Assembly (NCBI GenBank): GCA_013329135.1
Contig: DUKU01000190.1
Span: 5,926-12,017, forward strand
From: Thermoplasmata archaeon
Lineage (GTDB): Archaea; Thermoplasmatota; Thermoplasmata; UBA10834
Direction of reading: 5' to 3'
DNA length: 6,092 nucleotides
Position numbers and translations under genes: made by a program. The notes under the pieces are model-generated. The model was not told where the DNA came from. It did not search any database and saw only the letters and a list, made by a program, of their open reading frames with translations. Numbering within the stretch: the first letter of the stretch is position 1; every line of letters begins with the position of its first letter. Positions 1-4,122 of the stretch are shown here, piece by piece.

Positions 1-882
1 GTCATGATGCTCGTGACGCTCCTGGCAGCCGTGGGGATCGTGTCCGCGGGCCTCGGGGGCTTCACCGAGGCGAACACCAGGCTCGCGGAGGAGTTCCCCG
101 AGCTCGTGTCCAGGCCCGGAGGCCTGGACTACTTCACCCCGCAGATATGGCTGAGCTTCATGCTACTCTGGCTGTTCTGCGACCCGATGTTCCCGCAGCT
201 GTTCGTGAGGTTCTACGGTGCCAGGGACGAGAGGTCCATCAAGCTCTCGATGGTCATGTACGCGCCCATCACGGCCATCATATTCATCTGCCCGGTCCTG
301 ATAGGCGCCTGGGGCAACCTGCAGTTCCCGGGCCTGACGGGCTCGCAGCCGGACCAGATACTGCCCATGATGGTCGGGGAGTTCGCTCCAGGCTGGATCC
401 TGGGCATCATGCTCGCGGGGGCGTTCGCCGCGCTGATGTCCACCGCGGACTCGCAGCTGCTGGTCCTGAGCTCGATGCTCACAAGGGATGTCTACAAGAA
501 GTGGATCAAGAGGGACGCGAGCCAGACGCACGAGTTCATCGTGGGCAAGATACTCGTGGTCGCGCTCGCGCTCATGAGCCTCGCGATAGCCCTCACCTCG
601 GTCGAAACCCTGTTCGAGACCCTCACCAAGACGACCTTCACCGGCCTCGCGGTGCTGTTCCCGACGACGGTCGCCGCGCTGTACTGGAAGCGCGCGAACA
701 AGTGGGGCTGCATGTCGTCAATAGTCGCTGGCGAGGCGGTGTACATGGGATTCTACTTCAAGGTGCTCCCAGCGTCACTCGCGGGAGGATTCCTGCCGGT
801 CGTCCCGGTGATGATCGTCGCGACCGCGGCGCTCTTCGCCGTGTCGGTGCTGACATCGCCTCGGAGCGCGCCCGGAGGATGA
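1..882 (+). CDS. Sodium:solute symporter, SSS/PutP-like family (C-terminal part)
   Basis: This is the C-terminal portion of a Na+-coupled solute transporter of the inner membrane. The reading frame is open from base 1, so the true start lies outside the window. Residues below are counted from the ATG at base 4. The diagnostic segment is residues 139-164, with AALMSTADSQLLVLSSMLTR followed by DVY. In E. coli PutP the matching stretch carries the Na+-binding Ser-Thr pair, which here is S146-T147. Hydrophobic helices are visible at about 1-20, 47-68, 83-104, 130-148, 180-200, 213-228, 236-254 and 264-284, a good fit to the last helices of the LeuT fold. An amphipathic loop (FVRFYGARDERSIK, 67-80) resembles the loop in PutP and PanF relatives. 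The substrate cannot be read from this part; proline, pantothenate or another organic solute are possible. The gene converges on RHH1, 8 bp away. The family assignment is firm. Confidence 0.93.
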   Translation, partial: VMMLVTLLAAVGIVSAGLGGFTEANTRLAEEFPELVSRPGGLDYFTPQIWLSFMLLWLFCDPMFPQLFVRFYGARDERSIKLSMVMYAPITAIIFICPVLIGAWGNLQFPGLTGSQPDQILPMMVGEFAPGWILGIMLAGAFAALMSTADSQLLVLSSMLTRDVYKKWIKRDASQTHEFIVGKILVVALALMSLAIALTSVETLFETLTKTTFTGLAVLFPTTVAALYWKRANKWGCMSSIVAGEAVYMGFYFKVLPASLAGGFLPVVPVMIVATAALFAVSVLTSPRSAPGG

Positions 883-890
883 CCCTGCCC

Positions 891-1082
891 TCACGACGAC
901 TTCCGGCCCTTGGCCGGGGTTATCTGGAGGTTGATCACGCGGCTGGACTCCGCCTCGCGCCGGGACCTCATCTCAGAATCGATAGCGCGCCTGACGAACT
1001 CGGGCACGGACAAGATCCCCCATTCGGGATGGTTGTCTATGAGCTTCTGGACACTCTCCCAGAGAGGTCTGTCCAGCTTCAT
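891..1082 (-). CDS. Ribbon-helix-helix protein RHH1 (paralogue of 3666-3914); true start probably upstream of the ATG
   Basis: This is a small putative DNA-binding protein, 63 residues from the ATG at 1082. It matches RHH2 (3666-3914) through HPEWGI, then S-x-x-EF-x-RRAID and ITPA near the C-terminus, about 30 of 63 positions identical by eye. The pattern of a short basic beta-strand followed by two helices is that of MetJ/Arc/CopG-type RHH repressors, which act as dimers. Homology to RHH2 continues upstream of the ATG: codons 1083-1097 read DERVT, matching DDRVT in RHH2, and they complete the DNA-contacting strand. No in-frame ATG, GTG or TTG exists between 1082 and the stop at 1137-1139. 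The protein may therefore start at a non-standard codon (ATT at 1110-1112 or CTG at 1116-1118) close to the predicted transcription start. Its target is unknown; autoregulation is likely because its own promoter is palindromic. Confidence 0.8.
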   Translation of the reverse strand: MKLDRPLWESVQKLIDNHPEWGILSVPEFVRRAIDSEMRSRREAESSRVINLQITPAKGRKSS

Positions 1083-1129
1083 GGTGACCCTTTCGTCCTT
1101 AGGCGTCGAAATCCCCAGTGATAATCGAC

Positions 1130-1147
1130 TTCCTACTTATATAGGAA
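1130..1147 (-). promoter_or_regulatory. RHH1 promoter: TATA box inside a perfect inverted repeat
   Basis: On the - strand CTATATAAG (1136-1144) is a strong archaeal TATA box. The predicted transcription start, about 25 bp downstream, is near 1114. The box sits within a perfect inverted repeat, TTCCTA (1130-1135), a 6-base centre CTTATA, and TAGGAA (1142-1147). A dimeric repressor bound here would block TBP, so this is a candidate autoregulatory operator for RHH1. The TATA call is well supported; the operator role is inference. Confidence 0.6.
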
Positions 1148-1151
1148 ACCA

Positions 1152-1170
1152 CGGACGGATTGGCCGTCCG
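1152..1170. repeat. Perfect 7-bp inverted repeat upstream of the RHH1 promoter
   Basis: CGGACGG (1152-1158), a 5-base centre ATTGG, and CCGTCCG (1164-1170) form a perfect inverted repeat. It lies just upstream of the TATA/BRE region of RHH1 and outside any coding frame I support. It could be a second operator for an RHH-type dimer or the stem of an RNA hairpin on an unmapped transcript. A few repeats of this size are expected by chance in 6 kb, so the function is uncertain. Confidence 0.4.
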
Positions 1171-1223
1171 AGGAAAATGCCCGTGATTTCGGCAATGTGA
1201 CGGCTTCGGAATCCGCAAATTGA

Positions 1224-1250
1224 TGTACTCGTGTACTCATACAGTACTAC
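1224..1250. promoter_or_regulatory. TGTACTC repeats and inverted repeat before the zinc-ribbon gene
   Basis: TGTACTC occurs twice in tandem (1224-1230 and 1232-1238). The second copy begins the inverted repeat GTACT (1233-1237), CATAC, AGTAC (1243-1247). The element ends 14 bp before the ATG at 1265, about where the transcription start of that gene should be, with only a weak AT-rich stretch (CAAATTGA, 1216-1223) upstream as a possible TATA box. A similar TGTACTC element occurs at 4036-4053. A role as repressor site is inferred. Confidence 0.4.
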
Positions 1251-1264
1251 AAGGGTCTGTCACG

Positions 1265-1381
1265 ATGGGGGTCGGGGAAGAGTCCAAGAAGTGCTGCATC
1301 TGCGGCCTTGAGCTGCGTCCAGATGCGGACAGGTGCCCCAGGTGCGGCAACGTCATCCACCAGAAGCACGACGGCGCTTGA
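1265..1381 (+). CDS. Zinc-ribbon miniprotein, 38 residues
   Basis: This short frame encodes MGVGEESKKCCICGLELRPD and continues to ADRCPRCGNVIHQK before a basic/acidic tail. It contains C10-x2-C13 and C24-x2-C27 separated by ten residues, with the CxxCG knuckles (CICG, CPRCG) typical of archaeal zinc ribbons; C11 is an extra cysteine. The four ligands should bind one Zn2+. Small zinc ribbons of this type are common in archaea and may be DNA-, RNA- or protein-binding adaptors. The cellular role cannot be read here. An in-frame ATG at 1223 would add 14 residues, but that extension overlaps the repeat-rich putative control region, so 1265 is preferred despite a weak ribosome binding site. The gene is divergent from RHH1 and converges on the methyltransferase gene. 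Confidence 0.68.
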   Translation: MGVGEESKKCCICGLELRPDADRCPRCGNVIHQKHDGA

Positions 1382-1512
1382 CCGAGCGGCCGACATCAGG
1401 ACGGACATCACAAAGGAAGAAGGGTCGGACCACGGGACGGGGACAATGCACCATCGTCTCCCTTATCGCCTCTCCTCTTCGAGTGCGGACCTGGGCCGTG
1501 GTCGCCCCAACC

Positions 1513-1518
1513 TTTTTT
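1513..1518 (+). terminator. Possible oligo-T terminator
   Basis: A run of six T residues lies 131 bp downstream of the zinc-ribbon stop and 11 bp before the end of the convergent methyltransferase gene. Archaeal transcription often ends at oligo-T tracts without a hairpin. This is the only such tract in the 1382-1528 spacer, in which I see no credible gene. Confidence 0.35.
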
Positions 1519-1528
1519 CTGGGATCGT

Positions 1529-2251
1529 TCAGCTCCTCATCATCATGAACACCCTGTAGTCCATGTTGTGCTCGATGAACTCTGGCCAATCCCATCTCTT
1601 GGACGACACGAGCTGCCTCACGGTCTGCGTGAGGTCCGACTGGCCGAGTATGATGAGGCCCGCGTTGAGGGCGTGGGTCGAGAACTCCGTGACGGTGATG
1701 GCGCCCCCGATGCACTGTTCCCACGAGCCGTCCTCGCGTCCCCTCGAGGTCCTGAAGGCGTCGGATATGGCGACCCTCGCCCCCGACTTGGCTATCCTGG
1801 ATATCTCGCTGAAGACCGCGGCCTTGTCCGGGATGAGGTTGATCGTCGCTTGGCTGATGACGACATCCGCGGACCGCCTCGTGAGCGGGAGCTTCTCCAG
1901 GTCGCCCTTGATCAGCTCGACGTCCGTGTCCTTGAACTTCGAGTGCCTGGACACTGCCCGCGCGACGCGCAGGCCTGGCGTCGAGAAGTCCACGCCGACC
2001 ATCCTCGCGGGCTGGGAGAGCTCCATGGCCCTGAACGCGAGGCTGCCGGTGCCCATGCCGAGGTCCACGACGACCTTGCCCGAGAGCGGCGTCACCATGG
2101 AGATGAGCGGATCGGCGATCGGGGCCAGCCGCTTCCTGCGCTCCGACGCGGCCGCGTCATCGTGGCTGCTCCACTGGGCGTCGTACGCGGCCATCGTGCT
2201 CCGCTTGATGTCCCTGTCGCCTGAACACGCTGGACACTTGTGGTTCTCCAT
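1529..2251 (-). CDS. ArsM-like SAM-dependent methyltransferase
   Basis: This 240-residue class I methyltransferase transfers a methyl group from S-adenosylmethionine. Motif I is VVDLGMGTG (61-69), the acidic ribose-binding residue is D88 in VGVDFS, and a post-motif region ISQATINLIPDK (132-143) is followed by SGARVAISD (156-164). These features, and EQCIGGAITVTEF (178-190), align with arsenite methyltransferases (ArsM), which carry ISNCVINLSPDK and a C-x-GGAL segment. C180 matches the last arsenic-binding cysteine of ArsM, but the partner in SNC is replaced (Q134-A135). Other cysteines are only C6 and C9 in an N-terminal KCPAC motif. The substrate may therefore be arsenite with altered ligands, or another small molecule. 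The ATG at 2251 has a GGAGA site 9 bp upstream; frame extension to 2350 would run through the promoter. The gene is divergent from the dehydrogenase gene. Confidence 0.82.
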   Translation of the reverse strand: MENHKCPACSGDRDIKRSTMAAYDAQWSSHDDAAASERRKRLAPIADPLISMVTPLSGKVVVDLGMGTGSLAFRAMELSQPARMVGVDFSTPGLRVARAVSRHSKFKDTDVELIKGDLEKLPLTRRSADVVISQATINLIPDKAAVFSEISRIAKSGARVAISDAFRTSRGREDGSWEQCIGGAITVTEFSTHALNAGLIILGQSDLTQTVRQLVSSKRWDWPEFIEHNMDYRVFMMMRS

Positions 2252-2298
2252 GGCTTGAGCTCTCCGAAAGGCTGCCGCAAGTGAATCGGCTCCCCCTC

Positions 2299-2313
2299 CT
2301 ATAACATTTATAG
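2299..2313. promoter_or_regulatory. Shared bidirectional TATA palindrome between the methyltransferase and dehydrogenase genes
   Basis: CTATAA (2299-2304), CAT, TTATAG (2308-2313) form a perfect 15-bp inverted repeat. On the + strand TTTATAG (2307-2313) predicts a start near 2335, about 36 nt before the dehydrogenase ATG. On the - strand the same bases read TATAAAT and predict a start near 2283, about 32 nt before the methyltransferase ATG. One TBP site would thus serve both genes, or the two directions would compete. Confidence 0.65.
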
Positions 2314-2357
2314 ACGTTACCGGCTCTGTACTGTCACAGGCTTCTGACATTCATGAC

Positions 2358-2365
2358 GGGAGAGG
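2358..2365 (+). promoter_or_regulatory. Shine-Dalgarno site that fixes the dehydrogenase start
   Basis: GGGAGAGG lies 5 nt before the ATG at 2371. It overlaps the first codons of the alternative ATG at 2353, which has no comparable site. This favours 2371 as the start. Confidence 0.65.
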
Positions 2366-2370
2366 ATAGC

Positions 2371-3450
2371 ATGGAACACGTGAGGAAGATGGTGACCCCC
2401 TCGCTCTATCTGCAGGGCAGGGGAGCGATCTACCACCTGGGGCAGAAGGCCCAGGCCTTCGGTAACCGCGCGTATGTCATCGGCGGGAGCACCGCCCTCT
2501 CGGTAGTGGGCGACAGGATCAGGAAGTCGCTCGAGTCGAACGGTGTCGACATCCTCCTCTGGGAATCCGGCGTCAAGGAGTGCACGATGGATGCCATCGC
2601 AAGGCTGGCCGATACCGGTAGGAAGTCCAACCCGCACTTCGTCGTAGGTGTCGGGGGAGGGAAGGCCGTGGACACGGCCAAGGCCGTCGCGTGCAGGATC
2701 AAGGTCCCGTCCGTGATCATCGGGACGCAATGCGCCACGAACGCTGACACGAGCGCTGAATCGATCGTGTACACGGGCGACCACAAGTTCGTCGAGGCTC
2801 TCACCCTTCCCAGGAACCCCGTGCTGGTGATCGAGGACACGGATGTCCTGAGCAGGGCCCCGGCGAAGTTCATGATCTGGGGCATGGGGGACGCGCTGTC
2901 GACCAAGTTCGAGAGCGAGGCATACGCCAAGGCGCGTGCGAAGAAGAAGGACGGGCCGGCCCCGACGACCGCCGCGATGGCTCTCGCGGATGCGTGTTAC
3001 AACGGCCTCATGGAGCACGGACTCAAGGCCGTGCATGACGTGAAGAACGGGATCCACTCGCGCGATGTGGACGATGTCATCGAGGCCGTGAAGCTCTCGT
3101 CCGCCATGGCTTTCGAGAACACGGGCTGCGCGCTCGCCCACGCGCTCCACAACGGCCTCACCAGGACGGGAGAGGTCAAGGGCGAGCACGGGGAGATCGT
3201 CGCGTACTGCACAATCATCCAGATGGTCTACGAGAAGAGGCACGCGGACGAGGTCTCGGCCGTCAGGACCTGGTGCGAGAAGGTCGGCCTGCCGACCACC
3301 CTGGACGCGCTCGGAGGACCGTCCAAGATGGCCGTGCGGAAGGCGGCGGAGTACGCCGCGGAGAAGGACCCCGACTCAAGGAACATGCCTGAGAAGGTCA
3401 AGGCCCAGGATGTGCTGAAGGCGATCGAGACGTCCGAAAGTGTCCGCTGA
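2371..3450 (+). CDS. Glycerol dehydrogenase-family NAD(P)+ oxidoreductase (iron/zinc-type alcohol dehydrogenase superfamily)
   Basis: This 359-residue protein matches the GldA family throughout and has the family's usual length. Enzymes of this type reversibly oxidise glycerol or related polyols with NAD+ and a divalent metal. The N-terminal nucleotide-binding half holds VVGVGGGKAVDTAK (91-104), the classic GGGK loop. Metal ligands of the C-terminal helical half are D174 (GMGDAL), H257 (ALAHALHNGL) and H273 (GEHGE). PRNPVLVIEDT (147-157) also matches GldA. The conserved substrate-contact Asp of characterised GldA enzymes aligns with N124, followed by D126, so the specificity may differ. The archaeal sn-glycerol-1-phosphate dehydrogenase signature (SxxDGxAS) is absent, so a main role in lipid backbone synthesis is less likely. 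A second in-frame ATG at 2353 is possible. The gene is divergent from the methyltransferase gene and is followed by its own promoter-bearing neighbour. Confidence 0.88.
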   Translation: MEHVRKMVTPSLYLQGRGAIYHLGQKAQAFGNRAYVIGGSTALSVVGDRIRKSLESNGVDILLWESGVKECTMDAIARLADTGRKSNPHFVVGVGGGKAVDTAKAVACRIKVPSVIIGTQCATNADTSAESIVYTGDHKFVEALTLPRNPVLVIEDTDVLSRAPAKFMIWGMGDALSTKFESEAYAKARAKKKDGPAPTTAAMALADACYNGLMEHGLKAVHDVKNGIHSRDVDDVIEAVKLSSAMAFENTGCALAHALHNGLTRTGEVKGEHGEIVAYCTIIQMVYEKRHADEVSAVRTWCEKVGLPTTLDALGGPSKMAVRKAAEYAAEKDPDSRNMPEKVKAQDVLKAIETSESVR

Positions 3451-3470
3451 GCGTGCGGGGCGCGCACTTG

Positions 3471-3478
3471 TTTATATC
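3471..3478 (+). promoter_or_regulatory. TATA box of the Cys-rich miniprotein gene
   Basis: TTTATATC lies 21 bp after the dehydrogenase stop. The predicted transcription start is near 3500, leaving a leader of about 27 nt that contains GGGAG-type ribosome binding sequence before the TTG at 3527. This argues that the miniprotein has its own transcript. Confidence 0.6.
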
Positions 3479-3526
3479 CACGCATGCGGTTTCACCGCCC
3501 AGCCTCTACAATCTGGGAGTGGGAGA

Positions 3527-3712
3527 TTGGAAGAGCACCGTTTGCTGGAGAACCTGACGACCTGCAGCCAATGCATCAAACTCACGCTCGTCGTCCCGAA
3601 GGAGTGCAGGATGGACGCCGACATGCTCGCAGGACGGCTGAAGCAGATGTTCGACCGCGAGCTGTTCAAGGACCTGTGCCGCGGTTGCCCGCTGGAGAAC
3701 CCGCAGGAGTGA
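3527..3712 (+). CDS. Cys-rich miniprotein with two CxxC motifs, 61 residues
   Basis: The function is not recognised. The chosen start is TTG at 3527, preceded by GGGAGTGGGAG and placed correctly behind the TATA box at 3471; the longer frame from 3440 would begin inside the dehydrogenase gene and cross that promoter. The protein has CSQC (C13, C16), a lone C27 in VVPKEC, a helical stretch MDADMLAGRLKQMFDRELF (29-47), and CRGC (C51, C54). Two CxxC pairs flanking a helix suggest binding of one zinc ion or an iron-sulfur centre, with C27 as possible extra ligand. The acidic/basic content and lack of hydrophobic segments indicate a soluble protein. Its last 47 bp overlap the 3' end of RHH2 on the other strand. 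It could be an adaptor or a metal- or redox-responsive partner of a neighbouring protein; this is inference. Confidence 0.65.
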   Translation: MEEHRLLENLTTCSQCIKLTLVVPKECRMDADMLAGRLKQMFDRELFKDLCRGCPLENPQE

Positions 3713-3914
3713 TCTCCAGCCCCAGGACCTTCTTCTCGGACATCTGGGACCGATACTCCAGCTCCCTGTCTATGGCCCTCCTGATGAACTCCGAGATGGA
3801 GTTGATGCCCCATTCCGGATGGGCCCTCAGCCTGCTCTCGATGACAACTCCCAACGCCCGGTCGATCTTGATCGTGACGCGGTCGTCCCGTACGTTCTGC
3901 CCAATCTGCGTCAT
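3666..3914 (-). CDS. Ribbon-helix-helix protein RHH2 (paralogue of RHH1)
   Basis: This 82-residue putative transcription factor starts at ATG 3914, which is preceded by GGATGTGA (- strand, 3925-3932), a close match to the archaeal Shine-Dalgarno; a TTG at 3950 would add 12 residues. The core runs DDRVTIKIDRAL (the DNA-contacting beta-strand), then a helix, HPEWGINSISEFIRRAIDRE (second helix) and a tail with LGLEITPA. Compared with CopG/Arc-like proteins the loop between helices carries a conserved HPEWGI insertion, shared with RHH1. Such proteins dimerise and bind short palindromes. After ITPA the sequence runs 11 residues further (GSPAGNRGTGP) than expected from RHH1, through bases that are antisense to the last codons of the Cys-rich miniprotein; this tail is probably not functional. 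The gene faces away from the disordered-protein/V4R unit and may regulate it or itself. Confidence 0.85.
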   Translation of the reverse strand: MTQIGQNVRDDRVTIKIDRALGVVIESRLRAHPEWGINSISEFIRRAIDRELEYRSQMSEKKVLGLEITPAGSPAGNRGTGP

Positions 3915-3932
3915 TTCCCCCAACTCACATCC

Positions 3933-3980
3933 TATCAAACGTGATAACAAGTGCCGGGAAACGTATCATTGCATTTATTC
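3933..3980 (-). promoter_or_regulatory. RHH2 promoter region with TATCA/TGATA inverted repeat
   Basis: On the - strand GAATAAATG (3972-3980) is a plausible TATA box with a predicted start near 3950. At that start lies the inverted repeat TATCA (3933-3937), AACG, TGATA (3942-3946). The - strand sequence TTATCAC here also occurs in the RHH1 leader (1118-1124). A repressor site at the start point is plausible but unproven. Confidence 0.4.
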
Positions 3981-4028
3981 CTTCGCCGTAACTTCACACT
4001 ACACGTGAGGGTCGACACTCATCTGACA

Positions 4029-4053
4029 ACATATTTGTACTCCAACAGGAGTA
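4029..4053 (+). promoter_or_regulatory. TATA-like box and TACTCC/GGAGTA inverted repeat
   Basis: ACATATTT (4029-4036) is a TATA-like sequence; its predicted start is near 4058. It runs into TGTACTCC and the perfect inverted repeat TACTCC (4038-4043), AACA, GGAGTA (4048-4053). As DNA it is a candidate operator between TATA box and start site, resembling the element at 1224-1250. In an RNA starting further upstream, the same arms would form a hairpin hiding the AGGAG (4047-4051) that precedes a TTG at 4057. Confidence 0.45.
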
Positions 4054-4067
4054 TAGTTGATAGCCAA

Positions 4068-4105
4068 CCGCCCGAGGGGACCGGGCGGGCCACGCGTTCG
4101 ACGCG
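4068..4105 (+). promoter_or_regulatory. Two GC-rich hairpins in the leader of the disordered-protein/V4R unit
   Basis: CCGCCCG (4068-4074), a 7-base loop, and CGGGCGG (4082-4088) form a strong stem. It is followed by CGCGT (4093-4097), TCG, ACGCG (4101-4105). Both lie between the predicted transcription start near 4058 and the ATG at 4123. No known riboswitch is recognised. A structured leader controlling translation or elongation is possible. Confidence 0.4.
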
Positions 4106-4122
4106 ATGGACGGGATGTAAAC

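Noticed and set aside
147..1121. 324-residue + strand frame across the symporter and RHH1
   Set aside because: It is rich in Arg, His, Gly and Pro with no hydrophobic pattern, and overlaps the well-supported symporter in another frame. It is a G+C-driven shadow.
1141..1264. tRNA or known riboswitch between RHH1 and the zinc-ribbon gene
   Set aside because: The stems present do not form a cloverleaf, there is no T-loop sequence, and no known riboswitch core is visible.
1308..1559. 83-residue + strand frame overlapping the zinc-ribbon gene
   Set aside because: It destroys the CxxCG pattern of the overlapping frame, has no start signals and runs into the end of the methyltransferase gene.
2317..3243. 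308-residue - strand frame opposite the dehydrogenase
   Set aside because: The dehydrogenase on the + strand has full family motifs. The opposite frame has low-complexity Arg/His/Val-rich composition typical of antisense shadows.
2371..3450. Archaeal sn-glycerol-1-phosphate dehydrogenase (egsA) as the identity of this gene
   Set aside because: The G1P dehydrogenase signature SxxDGxAS is not present; TNADTSAES and the GMGDAL/ALAHALHNG segments fit GldA better.
3440..3526. Upstream extension of the Cys-rich miniprotein to a start at 3440
   Set aside because: The added 29 residues would start inside the dehydrogenase gene and be encoded across the TATA box at 3471; TTG 3527 has a ribosome binding sequence.
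4057..4122. TTG 4057 as start of the disordered protein
   Set aside because: It has a fair AGGAG site, but the extra 22 residues are encoded by two GC-rich inverted repeats and look non-coding. It is kept only as an alternative.
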